DNA of 64,000 bases from Imbricaverruca yamaguchii (GCA_034440575.1 JAOTOL010001344.1:614501-678500); one strand, 5' to 3'; counted from the first letter of the stretch, positions 1-12,419 are shown. Program-made: numbers and translations. The notes: a model not told the origin generated them from the letters alone.

Positions 1-1330
1 CTTGATGTTCTCAGATGATTGACATTTGATGTTTTGGGATGTTCTCAGACCACGCCGTCCGATAGTGCTGATTATCTGAACGATACACAAGGTCATTGAC
101 CTCTTGATTTGTGATAATTTTGTAATGGGACTTGTGTCCTCCAGGCCATTTTTGCGTCGTAACGACAAATTCAACAACCATCTTTCTTCTAGGAGCGCAA
201 AAGAAGTCATTGTAGCCCTTTACAGGCTGTTGTGTTACAGTATCTACGTGAATTGCAATGGTTCGGCATAACCTGGCTTCCCTATTATTCCCTATTGCGA
301 GGGAATAACCTGGCTTCCCTATTGCGAGGTCACACGAAATGTGGTAGGTTTGAACTATCCTAAGCTACGCTTTGATGTTAGTTCGCGGCATTCCCAAGTA
401 GATTAGATGCAAGTCCGGCTGAACTTGCCGGTACCCGACGTTTCGGATAATTCCAACATTGGCTTACCCCGGAAGGTCGCTGGCTGACCGCAGGTATACA
501 CATGTACCAGTGTACAGTACCAGTCGCCATACAGTATACATATAGTATAGACAGGTACACAATACCAGTCAATATGATATCGTCTCGTGAGACGCAACAC
601 GCTGGTATTTGTACCGCGTGCTGCACACGGCCTACTACCGTGCTAGTTTTCCAGAGATAGTGTATTTACTCTTCGACTGCACGAGTAGAAGCTGAAAGTC
701 CGTGGCACCGGATCAGCGCCGTAAGTGCTGTGGTGAGTTCCCAGTGCCGTGATTTGCGTCAGCGCCGGGTCGGTGACGTCAGCACCGGGTCACGGCGGTC
801 GCCGATTTGCCGACGCTGGTGTCGGCTGGCGGCCAAGGTCGGACTAGGCGACCCTGGCCGGTGGCGCCCGCCCGGTGGTCTGTCCAACACGACAGACGGC
901 CGAGCGTCACCTCGCCGGTCTGTTCTCATTAGCGCCGCTCCTCTGCCGCCGCCGCCGCTGGCCGCCGCTGGCCGCCGCTGGCCGCCGCTGGCCGCTGCAT
1001 CGGCCCGTGTCGACTGTGGGCCTCACGGAGCCCGACGGAGCCTCCCCAGCCGGTCAGCATGACCTGCGGTTTCACCGACTCCTGATAGATTGCTCCGCAA
1101 ATGCCTGCCAGCTGACCGCCAGTCTCTGGCCGATGATCTCCATAGCTCCCGACTGGCGGGTCCGCGGCTTCCGACTCCTGACCGGTGGTTCCGCAGCTCC
1201 TGGCGCCTTGCCGTCTGATCCTGACCTCGGTAACTCCCGGTCTCTCCGGCTTGTGATTCTCCTCTAGATTTATGGCTGCTCCAGTCCCGGACTTCTGATG
1301 GGTGTCCCGCCCCTGCCCCCACTTCCTGAT
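1..1330. other. Upstream flank, left edge
   Basis: There is no gene here that I can support. A short direct duplication of AACCTGGCTTCCCTATT occurs at about 262-325. From about 700 the sequence becomes GC-rich, with a short GCCGCCGCTG tandem at about 944-1000. The open frames from 730 to 1330 have no recognisable motif and overlap on both strands. Confidence 0.5.
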
Positions 1331-1333
1331 CAG

Positions 1334-1685
1334 TGGCTCCTCCGGCTCCCTGCCGTGGCTCCTCCGGCTCCCTGCCGTGGCTCCTCCGGCTCCCTGCCGT
1401 GGCTCCTCCGGCTCCCTGCCGTGGCTCCTCCGGCTCCCTGCCGTGGCTCCTCCGGCTCCCTGCCGTGGCTCCTCCGGCTCCCTGCCGTGGCGCCTCCGGC
1501 TCCCTGCCGTGGCTCCCCGGCTCCCTGCCGTGGCTCCCCGGCTCCCTGCCGTCGCTCCTCCGGCTCCCTGCCGTGGCTCCTCCGGCTCCCTGCCGTGGCT
1601 CCTCCGGCTCCCTGCCGTGGCTCCTCCGGCTCCCTGCCGTGGCTCCTCCGGCTCCCTGCCGTGGCTCCTTCGGCTCCCTGCCGGA
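1334..1685 (+). repeat. 22-bp minisatellite, about 16 copies
   Basis: Tandem units of TGGCTCCTCCGGCTCCCTGC plus CG, with a few 19-20 base variants around 1510-1552. Because 22 is not a multiple of three, all frames stay open through it and yield proline- or arginine-rich pseudo-proteins on both strands; none looks real. Confidence 0.95.
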
Positions 1686-2255
1686 GCTGACACATCACCG
1701 CCGAATATCTGCGGAGTCGTGCTCGTTTGATGCCGGGGACCCCGAGAGCACGCGGCAGCATAAACACAGCACTGGCTGTTTGTTGTTGATTGAGATGCGT
1801 CGATTTTGTCTCGGAGCACGTGCCGTGCAACTGCAGGCGCCGCCGTCGGCCGGAGCGGCAGTGGTGCCGAGCGAGCGCAGCTGCGTCGCCGCCGGGCCCG
1901 CGGCCATTCTCCAGCCGTGCCCCGTTACTTGTGGCCGGCCGGCTGGCTTCTCCCGGCGCGCCGCCGCAATGCAGCTGGCGTCAATAACCGACCTGTTGTT
2001 AACCGAGTCATTGTTTGAATGTGGGACTGAGGCGGGCCGCGGCGGCGGTGCAGCCTGACAGTCTGGAGGTGGTGGCTCCGGTGGCGCGCTCGGCTAGGCT
2101 GGGACACGGTGTCCTGCTGGCTGGCGAGTGTCGCGCTCTGTTCGGCTCTCTGTGCGCTGTTTTAGGCGGGGTCGTAATCCTGCGGCGGAACAACGGTACG
2201 GAAGTCGGGCTGTTGCCTTTGTCGCTATTCAAACCCTTGTCGTGATCAACACGCG

Positions 2256-2440
2256 GATATTTACCTAGACCCAAGTCTAGATTTAGACCAAGACTTGGAC
2301 CCAGACGTACACCCGGATCTAAACTCAGACACGGACCCAGCCACGGATCTGGACGCAAGCTCAGGCACAGACCCAGACCCAGACCCAGACCCAGACCCAG
2401 ACCCAGATACTGGCCCAGATAGAGACCAGCCCAGACACTG
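2256..2440 (+). repeat. CCCAGA hexamer array
   Basis: Degenerate copies of CCCAGA and variants such as CTTGGA, perfect at about 2366-2407. It is the reverse complement of the larger TCTGGG array at 4773-5073. Confidence 0.85.
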
Positions 2441-2984
2441 ACACGGACTGGAACTACGAGCCAACTCGGGATACCGTCGCAAACCCATATCTTTACCTCA
2501 GCGGTCAAAAGTCCCGGACTCGGAAGTCAGACCCAACCAGTTATCCAGACACCGACCCTGACACTGGCCCTGATTCTGACCTTGACCTCGATCCCAACTG
2601 ACCGAAGACGGCCTTTTGTAACGGTACTGCATCCTGTCCCGTCACCGTTGCAACCTCTTGAGCCTCATCCAGCGCTTCGCCCGCACCGGTCAGGTCAGGT
2701 ATGGCTGGCGAGCTGGGCACTCCGCCTAGTATCACCTGCCCCCGGGCTCACAGCAGTCGTACGGTGAACAGGTGTGAGCACAGCCGGGTATGTATCGCCT
2801 TGGTCGCCACAATTGAATAGGCGCAGCTGCCGGCGAAAGAACGGAACGCTGCAGCTCCCGCGCCTCCGCGGCCGGTTTTTACCGCGCCGTGTATGGTGGC
2901 CGCGAGCACGGCCGTACGTTTTCACAGCGGCGTGGTCACGTCCGGCTGGCGCCGAGCCGGCCATCTGTGGCCGCCAGCTCGTGT

Positions 2985-3420
2985 CGGCTCGGCGGTCGGC
3001 CGTCTGTGCGCTGTTTGTTGGCGGTGTGTTGTGTCGTTCGAGTGGTAGTGCGCACAGACGGCTCGGCGGTCAGCCGTCTGTGCGCTGTTTGTTGGCGGTG
3101 TGTTGTGTCGCTCGAGTGGTAGTGCGCACAGACGGCTCGGCGGTCAGCCGTCTGTGCGCTGTTTGTTGGCGGTGTGTTGTGTCGTTCGAGTGGTAGTGCG
3201 CACAGACGGCTCGGCGGTCAGCCGTCTGTGCGCTGTTTGTTGGCGGCGTGTTGTATCGTTCGAGTGGTAGTGCGCACAGACGGCTCGGCGGTCAGCCGTC
3301 TGTGCGCTGTTTGTTGGCTGTGTGTTGTCGTTCGAGTGGTAGTGCGCACAGACGGCTCGGCGGTCAGCCGTCTGTGCGTGTTTGTTGGCGGTGTGTTGTC
3401 GTCTGGATGGCGCCCAGCTA
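2985..3420 (+). repeat. 74-bp hairpin minisatellite, about 6 copies
   Basis: CGTCTGTGCG recurs at 3001, 3075, 3149, 3223, 3297 and 3369. Each full unit contains the inverted repeat GCGCACAGACGGCT and AGCCGTCTGTGCGC around the 8-base spacer CGGCGGTC, a perfect 14-bp stem. The outermost copies are diverged. Confidence 0.92.
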
Positions 3421-3429
3421 GCCATGTGC

Positions 3430-4770
3430 CCCGGCAGCTCGCGCTGGGCTCGGCGGTTGGCTGTGTGTGTGTGTTCGTCGGCGGTTTGCTGTGTCGTCCG
3501 AGTGGTGCCGAGCCGGCCACCGGTGCCCGCCGGCGGCAGAACTCGGCGGCGGCGGCGGCGTGTCACGTGCTGTGCGCAGTGACTCGCGTCCGCCTCGAAT
3601 GGGTTTATTGGCCGTGCCGTGCTGGGAGCCGCCGAGCCGTCGTGAGAGACGCCGATGCCATAACACGGCGGCGTGGCGTGAAATCGTGTGAGCCGGCTCC
3701 GGCCGACCAGACACGTCCGGCCGACACGCCGCCGACAGAACCGACCGACTGTGAAACTGTTCTGGCTGCTTCTGCGGTCGGGGCGTAGCGATTTGGCGAA
3801 TTTTGGTCCGATGCACCCGGCAGTTTTTTCGTCTGGAAGTGAGTACCGTACCGGTTGCCGTGCTGCAGCGAATGTGGCGGACTGTGCGTGGCATGTGGAG
3901 AAAGTCATTGGTCGTGCTTCCGGCGGTCTCACGGTCCGGGCTAAGCTGAGCGCGGCGCTGGGACGGGCCTCACCCGGTCGCGGCGGTCACCGGCGGAGAC
4001 TCGCTGGACGGCGCACGTTGGCACGTTGTCGGCTGATCCGCCGCCACCGCCGGCTGTCGGCGGGGTGTGTGTGAGCACGCAGGGAGCTACTGGGCGCAAT
4101 GTGATCAGCGAAATGGTCGACGCGCCCTTAAGCCACAATGATCGACGCAAGGAGCTACCGGGTCTTTCCGGATGGTCGAGGCCACGTGAATGGTTTACAA
4201 CTTGGGGTGGTACTTCACGCTGCGTGTTTGTCGCGCGATTGCATCATGGAATGCGTCTAACGAGAAGCGCAATCGGGCGTACGTGGCTGGTCGGCAACAC
4301 GTCGCTATGCCAGTTTGGAGTTGGGCTATTGTCTATTGAACTTTGGCATTTGTGAGATAAAAACCAGCTATGGCTGGTGAGTGGCATGCTGTCCCCAGCG
4401 TTGCATCATGCATTTCACCGATTGCGACCACAGTTTCCCTACTTTCAGTGCAATTCGTACGTTCTTGTTCAATCCCGCCGATTCAGATCGGCGGTTTTGC
4501 TATGTTTGGCATGTCCGATTCGAAACCCGTGGTGCAGCCGCCGAGTGTGTCCACATTGGGATGCCAGTTTGACGGGTGTGCTTTGCTGCATCAGAGGGCG
4601 CACACACCGGACCAGTCGAGTGGCTCCGTCCTTGTCGAGAATGTCTGCCGCCCGGCAGCGGCACAGGCTCGCCGCTGCAGCCCGCATGCACTCGCGATGT
4701 TATCTGCGGCGGCGAGTCCCCGCCTGACCGGTCCGGGATCGGCTCCGAGGCGCCGCCGCTGCAGTGTCGT
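3430..4770. other. Upstream flank without recognised gene
   Basis: GC-rich sequence to about 4070, then near-average composition to 4770. Open frames occur on both strands but none shows a domain, and none continues into another exon that I can recognise. Confidence 0.4.
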
Positions 4771-4772
4771 CC

Positions 4773-5073
4773 GGACTGGGTCTGGGCCTGGGTCCGGGCC
4801 TGGTGGGTCTGTGTCTGAGCCTGGTGGGTCTGGGCATGGGTCTGGACCTAGGTCTAGGTCTGAGTCTGGTCTGGGTCTGGGTTTGGGCCTGGGTCTGGGT
4901 TTGGGCATGGGTCTGGGCCTGGGTCTGGGTCTGGGTCTGGGCCTAGATCTAGGTCTGGGCCTGGTCTGGGTTTGGGCCTGGGTCTGGGCATGGGTCTGGG
5001 CCTGGGTCTGGGTCTGGGTCTGGGTTTGGGCTTGGGTCTGGGCATGGGTCTGGGCCTGGGTCTGGGTCTGGGC
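4773..5073 (+). repeat. TCTGGG hexamer array
   Basis: About 50 copies of TCTGGG with CCTGGG, TTTGGG and CATGGG variants. Runs of GGG every six bases could fold into G-quadruplexes on this strand. It is not a telomere repeat (TTAGG or TTAGGG) and lies in inverted orientation to 2256-2440. A short GGAGCC or GAGTCG repeat follows at about 5166-5205. Confidence 0.93.
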
Positions 5074-5289
5074 CGGCGCGTTGTATCAGGACGGCCAGCA
5101 GCGTGGCCGACCCAGCCGGCTGAACATTCCAGGGGTACACACCGTCCGGCGCGTCGAGCACGACCTCAGAGTCGGAGCCGGAGTCTGAGCCGGAGCCGGA
5201 GCCGCTGCCGTGCCGTCCCAGGCCGGCTATCTGGCCGGCATCAGCCGGTGCCGGTCGTGGTGTCGACCGACGGCTGCTGAAGCTGAAGC

Positions 5290-8060
5290 TGAAGCCCGGC
5301 CAGCACGGCCGCCGCGATCTTGCTGCCCTTTGTGGCGTGTTCGAAGGCAGAGTTTATTTCCGGCGTGCCCGATTTGAGGCGATCTAAAACAGACAGCGGT
5401 ACGGCGATCCAAGACGGCAAGGCGATACGTGTTGACGGAAACAGCAATTGGTGGAGTAAGTCTAGGGTTTAAAACGCTCTGCTGATGCTACATTATCAAC
5501 TCTGGAAGTGTTTCTGAAATTAGGAATTGCGACTATATCAGTACTGAAGCTAATTCCAGACCAATCGTCTTATTTGAGACACTTCACCGTCTTAGGACTC
5601 ATTGCTTTATTCTTCGAAGTCATCGATGAGCATGAATTTGTTTGTTTGTCTATTTGTTTAGCGGTCTCTATGTGTCCGCGGGCATTGTCACATTTATTGA
5701 TTTATTCGCATGTTATAACATGTGGTGCACAGCAGTATAAGTTGGGACATGGTTGGCAAGTCTCAGATTGGCAACCAGGCAAGCATGCGTTCATTTTGTA
5801 TTGTACTATGTACCTGATAACTTATGGCAATGGTTTCCTACTTGTCCTTGGCATAGCAGGTGGGCATAGTATGGTCATTCACATGCAGTTATATTGAAAC
5901 TATTAGTTCAGTAGCATTCAGGTATTGACTTGTGTTTTGCTGTTTTCGTCAAGCGTAAATTTCATACTCGCCACGTCTCCTTGTTTACATTTTCAAACCA
6001 CACAGTTTTCTTAATCTTTGTATTGACATTTGATAACTTGGGCACGAGTTATCTTGCGCGGGCGCTGTTGCTGATCAGATTTTGCATAATCTTGCAGCCA
6101 TTTTCGAGGATTCCATGTTGGCGATGTGCTCATTGTAGACTGAGTGGTAAGCCCCATCGCCAGGCAGTCCATTTTGTGGTGCGGTCTGCTTAGTTTACAG
6201 TTTGAAAATTTTAGATACTATCTTCAGGAATGTTTGCTCACTAATGTTCGGGAAGTCCCGACACCGGTTACAGAACGCTTTAGCGTACTGATCCCAAGAG
6301 AGCCGCTATTCAGATCTTGTTTGGCTGCACTTCCCGCACTAATAATTTGTACAGAGCGACACCGTTCTGCGCACAATATACCAGGCTGGCACTGTGCGTG
6401 TGCGTATTCCCTCGTTTAGCGACGGGCGGTGTTCAGCCGTCGAAGGACGATCCCCTGGTGGGGACGGCTGCAGCTGTGCGACGAGCGGCTCCCGCCCACC
6501 AACGGATGGCTGGCGGCGGCTCGGCTGGCCTCGGGCGGCTCAGAGCCGAGTCTAAAACTGCTGGCGGGTGCGGAAAATCCTCCTGCTGGGTCGGCTGTGA
6601 ATCGGGCCACTTGTTGGGAACCAGACACGGCCGGCACAGATACGGCCGGCGCCGGCCACGCGCGGCGCCACGCAGTGTCGCGACGTGACGCGTGCCGCGC
6701 CTCATGGCCGCCGTGGTCGGCCGTGAGGCGCGCCACGGCGGCCCGCGCCGCGACCCCAACACCGTCCGACGGCAGCTTCCGCCTGCCGGCCGGCGAGCTG
6801 GAGCTCACGGGAATTACCGCCGTCCGGCGATGTGATCCCGTCGTGACTGGCGCGGTTCGCCTCGCCTCCGGCGGCGTCCGCGGGGCGCAGGGTCCGCGTG
6901 CCTGTACCGCTCGCGCTCCGTCCCGGCGCAGTCCGGGTCGACTCAGGCCACTGGGTCCAGGAAGTCGGTAGGGTCCGAAGAGCAGGCGCAGTCCAGGGAG
7001 TCTGCGTCCGCGGAGATTAGCACGGCGCGGTTGTGGCGTGCTGGCTGAGGAAAGGTCGCGGGCTGTCACGGCACCCTGGGGCTGACCCTTGACTCTGCTG
7101 GGCGGGTAAGCCACACCCACGAATAGCCGACACATTCCCCATTCAAAATCAAAAGTCAACCGCTCGCCTCGGTCCAGTCGCCGGCCGCGCCTCGTCCCAT
7201 CCCATCCCATCCCACATCTCATAACACCACACCATATCGCGCTAGAAAAAAGCCGTTGGCCAATCCGAACGGCCGTGTCGGACACTCCCCAGGTTGGCGC
7301 GCGCGGGAACGGCGTCATCGTCCCCTCCCCCTGCAGCTGCTGTGTAACAGGCGCCACACGTAAATACCGGGCCGCATGCAGACTTGTCGGTGTTGAATTT
7401 TGCACTGCTGCAAATTCGTGCAGCGTGCGGCGTTGTTCCGCGGCGCATGTGTGCACGTAGGTGCGCGTTGTGGGCTGCGCACCGGCGGGGGACGGGTGGT
7501 GTGTGGAGGAGGGGCCGGGCGGCGCGCGCTGTACAGAGGGCGGTCTGCTCGGTGGCGGAGGGCGGTGTACCCGAGACGTGCGTTTGCACGAACGGTCGGG
7601 GCATTGCCAGCTGCGGGACAACGTCGGTCACTGGCCCTGCCGCCCAGAACGGAGACGTCCGGCCACCCGGAGAAGAGATGGTTTCGCCACCCAGAATGGG
7701 GAACATGATCGGCCGGGGTGCGGGATGGCACCTCGCCACCGACAGCGGGAGACCACGCGTGGTTACCCCGAGCGTAGTGTGAGACGGTGCGCCCACCAGG
7801 GACGTGGGGAGGTCGCTCTGGGTACACGTAAAAGTAAACGGTCGGTATACGTGGGGACCATCAGTGCAGAAGACGGCTTGGCGGAGCGGGAGGTCACCTG
7901 GTCCAGAGACTTCCCGGCCGCTCCGAGGTGAACCCCACCTCCGCCAGCCGGACAGTCGGTGGACTGTGGCCGAATGGGGAACACGGCACGACCGAGAGAC
8001 ACTGGCCCGTAATTGGTGCCCGTCGCCGACCTGGATCGCCGCTACCACACTGCACTACTT
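5290..8060. other. Upstream flank without recognised gene
   Basis: 5480-6420 is AT-richer with no coding signal that I recognise. 6420-7750 is GC-rich with long frames on both strands, including a 401-codon minus frame, but without any motif. A short CCCAT tandem lies at about 7194-7213. No promoter or RNA gene is recognisable. Confidence 0.4.
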
Positions 8061-8064
8061 GACG

Positions 8065-8480
8065 GCGCCGGCGGTGGATAAGGGGATGGTGTTGGGAAGC
8101 TGACGGGGAAGCTGGGCTCTGTGTTGGGCTCATCTGTCCAGGCGGGCTCAGGACGCCGGTCCACAGGCGGTGGATAAGAGGATGGTCCTGGGAAGCTGGG
8201 CTCTGTGTTGGGCTCATCTGTCCAGGCGGGCTCAGGACGCCCGTCCACAGGCGGTGGATAAGAGGATAGTCCTGGGAAGCTGGGCTCTGTGTTGGGCCAT
8301 CTGTGGGCTCAGACGCCGTCCAAGGCGGTGGATAAGAGGATGGTCCTGGGCTGGTTTGTTTGGGCTCATCTGTCCAGGCGGGCTTAGGACGCCGGTCGGC
8401 AGGCGGAGAAGGGGATAGTCCTGGGAAGGCTGGGTCATCTGTCAGGCTCAGCACGTCCGGCGCGGATAAATGCCTGGGGC
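8065..8480 (+). repeat. 75-96-bp minisatellite, about 5 copies
   Basis: GGTGGATAAG recurs at about 8072, 8168, 8252 and 8327, each followed by GGCTCATCTGTCCAGGCGGG or a variant. Units differ by internal deletions. Confidence 0.88.
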
Positions 8481-8624
8481 TTGTGGCCCGGGGCTCAGGA
8501 GCCCGTTGCAGGCGGGCGAGCCTCATTGTGGTCGCGCATCCAGCCCAGTTGCGTTACTTGAGCTTTTTCCACGTGTTTTACGGACGCTGAACGCTCTGAC
8601 GATTGGACCTGGTCTTGACCGCAG

Positions 8625-8800
8625 AGTGCTGAGCGTCGTGTGCAAGACTGAGTGGTCTGAGTGGTGTGCCAGGCCGAGCTGAGCGTCGTGTGCAGGCCTG
8701 AGTGGATCTGAGTGGTGTGTCAGGCCGAGCTGAGTGTCGTGTGTAGGCCTGAGTGGTCTGAGTGGTGTGTCAGGCCGAGCTGAGTGTTGTCAGGATGGGG
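8625..8800 (+). repeat. 51-bp minisatellite, about 3.5 copies
   Basis: CTGAGCGTCGTG or its variants recur at about 8629, 8679, 8730 and 8780, with CTGAGTGGTGTGTCAGGCC between them. Confidence 0.88.
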
Positions 8801-9069
8801 CTGAGTGACGTGTCAATCCTGGCTGGGTGGTGCGTCAGGCTGGCCAGCGGGGCCCTATGGCGGGGTTCAACAGGGAGGGGCCAACTGTTCGGCCGCATTA
8901 TTGCACAATTCGTCACCCTTCTCGACGTGACAGGCGCCACGCTCTATGTGGGCTGGGTCCTGGCACACCGATGTCCAACTTGTCGGTGTCACTTCCGGTC
9001 GTCCCAGTACTGCACAGATCTCCACCGACGATACCCGAGTGCCAAGCGAGGAATGTACGTGACGTGATT

Positions 9070-9345
9070 GGAGCACTGAGTGGACCTAGGCTAGAACGCT
9101 TAGTATACCTGGACTAGAGCACTGACTGGACCCGACACGACTAGAACACTGACTGGACATGGATTGGACCTGGTGTGACTGGAACACTGACTGGACCTGA
9201 CGCGACTGGAACACGGACTGGACCTGGATTGGACCTGGTGTGACTGGAACACCGACTGGACCTGACGCGACTGGAACACTGACTGGAACACTGACTGGAA
9301 CACTGACTGGAACATTGACTGAACCTGGACTGGACCTGACCACTC
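9070..9345 (+). repeat. Degenerate 15-bp minisatellite
   Basis: Units close to GACTGGAACACT and GACTGGACCTG alternate through the block, ending in a run of ACTGGAACACTG at about 9265-9310. Confidence 0.85.
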
Positions 9346-9499
9346 GCGTCACGTCAACATTTGCTCGCCGTACTTGTTGAGACTTCTTGGAAGCCACCGC
9401 TGTGGTCGATAATTTCCGACGAATCCACGCCGATGAATAATAAATAGCACGTGTGTATCGGGTGGCTCGCGGTGTGGCTGTTCACAACTGGTCGCAGCT

Positions 9500-9675
9500 G
9501 AGTGGGCCGGTGCGGACGTGGGCGGCCGGTGCGGGCTCGGGCGGTGCGGACGTGGGCGGCCGGTGCGGACGTGGGCGGTGCGACTGGGCGGGCGGACGCG
9601 CGGCGTGAGGGCCGGTGCGGACGGGCGGCCGGTGGGACCCGGGCTGTGCGGACGTGGGCGGCCGCTGATGAGCCG
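9500..9675 (+). repeat. GTGCGGACGTGGGCGGCCG minisatellite
   Basis: Imperfect 18-20 base units rich in GTGCGGACGTGGGCGG. Glycine- and arginine-rich frames across it are not taken as genes. Confidence 0.8.
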
Positions 9676-9792
9676 GCCGCCAGTTACCGGTGAGATGTGA
9701 GCTGTGATCAGCGCGGTCACGGGGTCAGGCGGTGGCGGGCTGCCAGCACGTGCCGGCCGTTAGCGCGGCGGCCGCGACCGGGCTGTAACCGT

Positions 9793-10268
9793 CAGTGATA
9801 AAGTATTCGTCAAATAGGGTGGAATATTCCACTTTCTGAACTCTGAATTGACGTCCCTTCCAACGGAGCATCGACATCCCGCTTCATGATGAATCGTTAT
9901 GAAGTCTTCATATCGAATTTCCAACAGCATCTTGTCAAGTATCATGCTGGTGCTCACCGTTGCATATTGTGCTGCACACACATCTCCTAGCGCAATTCCA
10001 GGTACAAGGATAACCTACGATTCTGTTAAACAATATCAAGTGATAATGATAGGTATTTTGTATTGCTAGCATTAAAATAGTTACCTCTAAATTAGGTATC
10101 TCAATGCAAAGGAAAAGGGGGCACACATGAGTATGCGGTTGGATCGGAATTGTGTTCAAATAACTTATAATTTCTGTTAAATGACGTGGTTTTCATGACG
10201 AAATTCGACGTCCTACTGTAATCGTTTCGACATCTCACACCTAACGAAAACCCATTATTTTCACACTG
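9793..10268 (+). mobile_element. hAT-like MITE, copy A (476 bp)
   Basis: This is a non-coding, AT-rich island in GC-rich flank. It starts CAGTGATAAA and its other end, read in reverse, starts CAGTGTGAAAA; both ends then carry TTCGTYA about 12-24 bases in, so the termini are imperfect inverted repeats. The 8 bases outside, GTAACCGT (9785-9792) and GTGACTGT (10269-10276), agree at 6 of 8 with two transitions, as expected of an old 8-bp target duplication. The sequence aligns end to end with 42141-42596. The hAT assignment rests on the 8-bp duplication and CAGTG ends, so it is an inference. Confidence 0.7.
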
Positions 10269-10276
10269 GTGACTGT

Positions 10277-10789
10277 GCAAGAGACACACCGTCGCGGTGG
10301 CGGTCTCACGTCACGTGTCGTGTTTGGCGACTGGGACCATCGGACGACGACAGCCCTCCCCCTAACGACGGCGGCGCGTCCAAGTGTCGGGACACCGACG
10401 GAGCGCCGCACACAGACGGCCACCGGGCTACAGCCGTTCATCGGCGCGGCGCCTCTGAAGCCGGTGCTCGTGTTCCGGTCTGTCACTCGCGGTCCACGCG
10501 CCGATCTTGAAATGGAGCATTAATTAATCGGGCCCATCTGCCCAGTCTGATGGTTGTAAAACATCTCGGCCGGCCGCGTCGTAAATAGTTCAGCTCGGTT
10601 TACGACAGGTATATTAGGCGGGGACGTATGCGTTTTGCCCGTGCATCCTTTGGGATTTGGGGCGGGCTTCAGCGTTTGACTAAAGAGTGAACGCGACCAT
10701 TGGTCCTGTGGCCAGCACACGTCCATTGTGTGCGTTCAGTTGTTCTCTCTAATCTTCTGGGACGGTCATGTGTTCTCCACACGCCTGCG
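10277..10789. other. Upstream flank between MITE and decayed ORF
   Basis: I see no gene or repeat family. 10277-10500 is GC-rich; 10510-10789 is mixed. The sequence beyond 10790 on the minus strand no longer resembles the decayed ORF. Confidence 0.4.
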
Positions 10790-12210
10790 GAATAAATGGC
10801 CTTTTCAGGGACTTCCAACTGTGTTGAGCAGATGGGACATCCCTCTTCATGCGCCAACAACAGTCCGCCAGAAAGTTCACATCCCACCACCGACCTTGGT
10901 AGCGTTCTTCCGTATGTCTTTGTGGAAGCGTTCTCCCTGCTCTTCACTATAATCTCCACAGTTATCTGGGAAATAATATAAATGGGACCCAAGGAAGTGC
11001 ATTTTTTACTGACATTCGAGCACCAAGTTGCTGAAAACTGTCCATCAATTCATCGACGACCTTCACGTTTCCGCACTTCTGTGATTACCCAGGAAGTTCG
11101 TGATGATTGACTTCAAGGCCAGTCATGCAGAGAGCTCGACTGTTCCAGACATTCTTCGAATCGAGTATCCTTCATGTGAAGGACCCTTATCTTGAGGACC
11201 GTCGAATGCACCAGCCGTCAGCTTCTCTCTGCTTACATGAGGAAATTTCTGTCCCAAAAATGCAAATCCTCGTCCTTCTTTATCCAGTGCTTTCACAAAA
11301 TTTGTCATCAAACCGAGTTTGATATGGAGTGCTGGAAGTAGGATTTTCCGTGGTTCAACCAGGGGGCGTGACTGCACGTTGTGGGAGCCAAGTTCAAGTG
11401 CATGCCTGGATGGCCAGTCGCGTTGTACACAGTGCTGTTTATCAGCCTGACTGTCCCAGAGGCATAGAAAGCATGGCTATTTCGTGTAGCCGCCCTGCAG
11501 CCCAAGGACGAGACCTACTACCTTGAGGTCACCACAGATCAGCCAACCATGCTCTTTGTAGTTCAAAGCAGACAACACAATTTCCAGGCTGTTACGCGTT
11601 TCCCTCAGTTGCACGGAGTGTCCAACAGGAATCGACGCGAACTTATTGCCGTTGTTAGAAGAACTGCCTTCAGGCTTCTACTCGAGGAGTCTATGAACAG
11701 CCTCCATTCTGCGGGGTTGTACTCTGTACATATTGCTTCTACTAGGCCCGCGATGTTGTTGTAGTAGACTAGAGAATGTTCTTCGTCGAAGGTGAAGTAT
11801 TCTCTTAATTCTTTTTCGCGATTCCGATACCAAAAGAATGTTTCAGGCGCCAGCAAACGTTTCTCGCGGAGCCGTGAACCCAGCAGTTGAGCAGATTCCT
11901 TGGACAAGTTCAGGTCCCTCGTTAGGTCATTGAGCTCAGCTTGGTTCAACTCTACCGGTCGATCGTTCTCGGTCGGTTCATATGCACCAGACGCGTCTGC
12001 GTCCATTTCAGCCCCACTAGAGTTGGAAGATGACTCGATGTCGACATCGGGTTCAGGGATGGGGACATCTGGACCATGAGGGACTGGCTTGATGGCTGAT
12101 GGCACATCCGGATATTTTACATGCTTCTGTTTCTTTCGATTTACTCCTTTCAGATCTGTCATACAAAAATAGTAGTCGGTGGTATGATCCTTTCCCTCCC
12201 GCCACACTTC
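10790..12210 (-). pseudogene. Decayed dispersed transposon-like ORF
   Basis: Read on the minus strand, this is a broken copy of an uncharacterised protein that I recall as scattered in many copies through arthropod, cnidarian and fish genomes, so it is probably transposon-derived. Blocks appear in the right order: DYYFCMTDLKGV near 12170, ELNDLTRDLNLSKES near 11930, EWRLFIDSSSRSLKAVLL near 11680, CGDLKVVGLVLGLQGGYTK near 11500, LHIKLGLMTNFVKALDKEG near 11290, GERFHKDI near 10930 and MKRDVPSAQHSWKSLKRPF near 10820. It is broken by a frameshift near 11640, an in-frame stop at 11477-11479, and further shifts and stops below 11200. The function of the family is unknown to me. No flanking terminal repeats were found. 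Confidence 0.75.
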
Positions 12211-12419
12211 TCTCTGCTACTGATATATCATACTGCAGTATGCATACTGATACATCAGTGTGTGAGTTGTTATCTTTGACGTAGCGTGAAAACGAGCTAA
12301 TCGAGAAAAATGGTTAGTATTTTCGGATTCAGCACACGAAACGTATATTACAACAGCTGAGAAACTTCCGACCTTTTGAGAGAAAAAAGTTTTGAAACGC
12401 AGGCCAGTGTTATCATCAA

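Noticed and set aside
4773..5073. Telomere or interstitial telomere repeat
   Set aside because: The unit is TCTGGG, not TTAGG or TTAGGG, and variants are scattered without a telomeric core.
6416..7621. 401-codon minus frame
   Set aside because: GC-rich DNA has few stops; there is no motif, and competing frames lie on the other strand.
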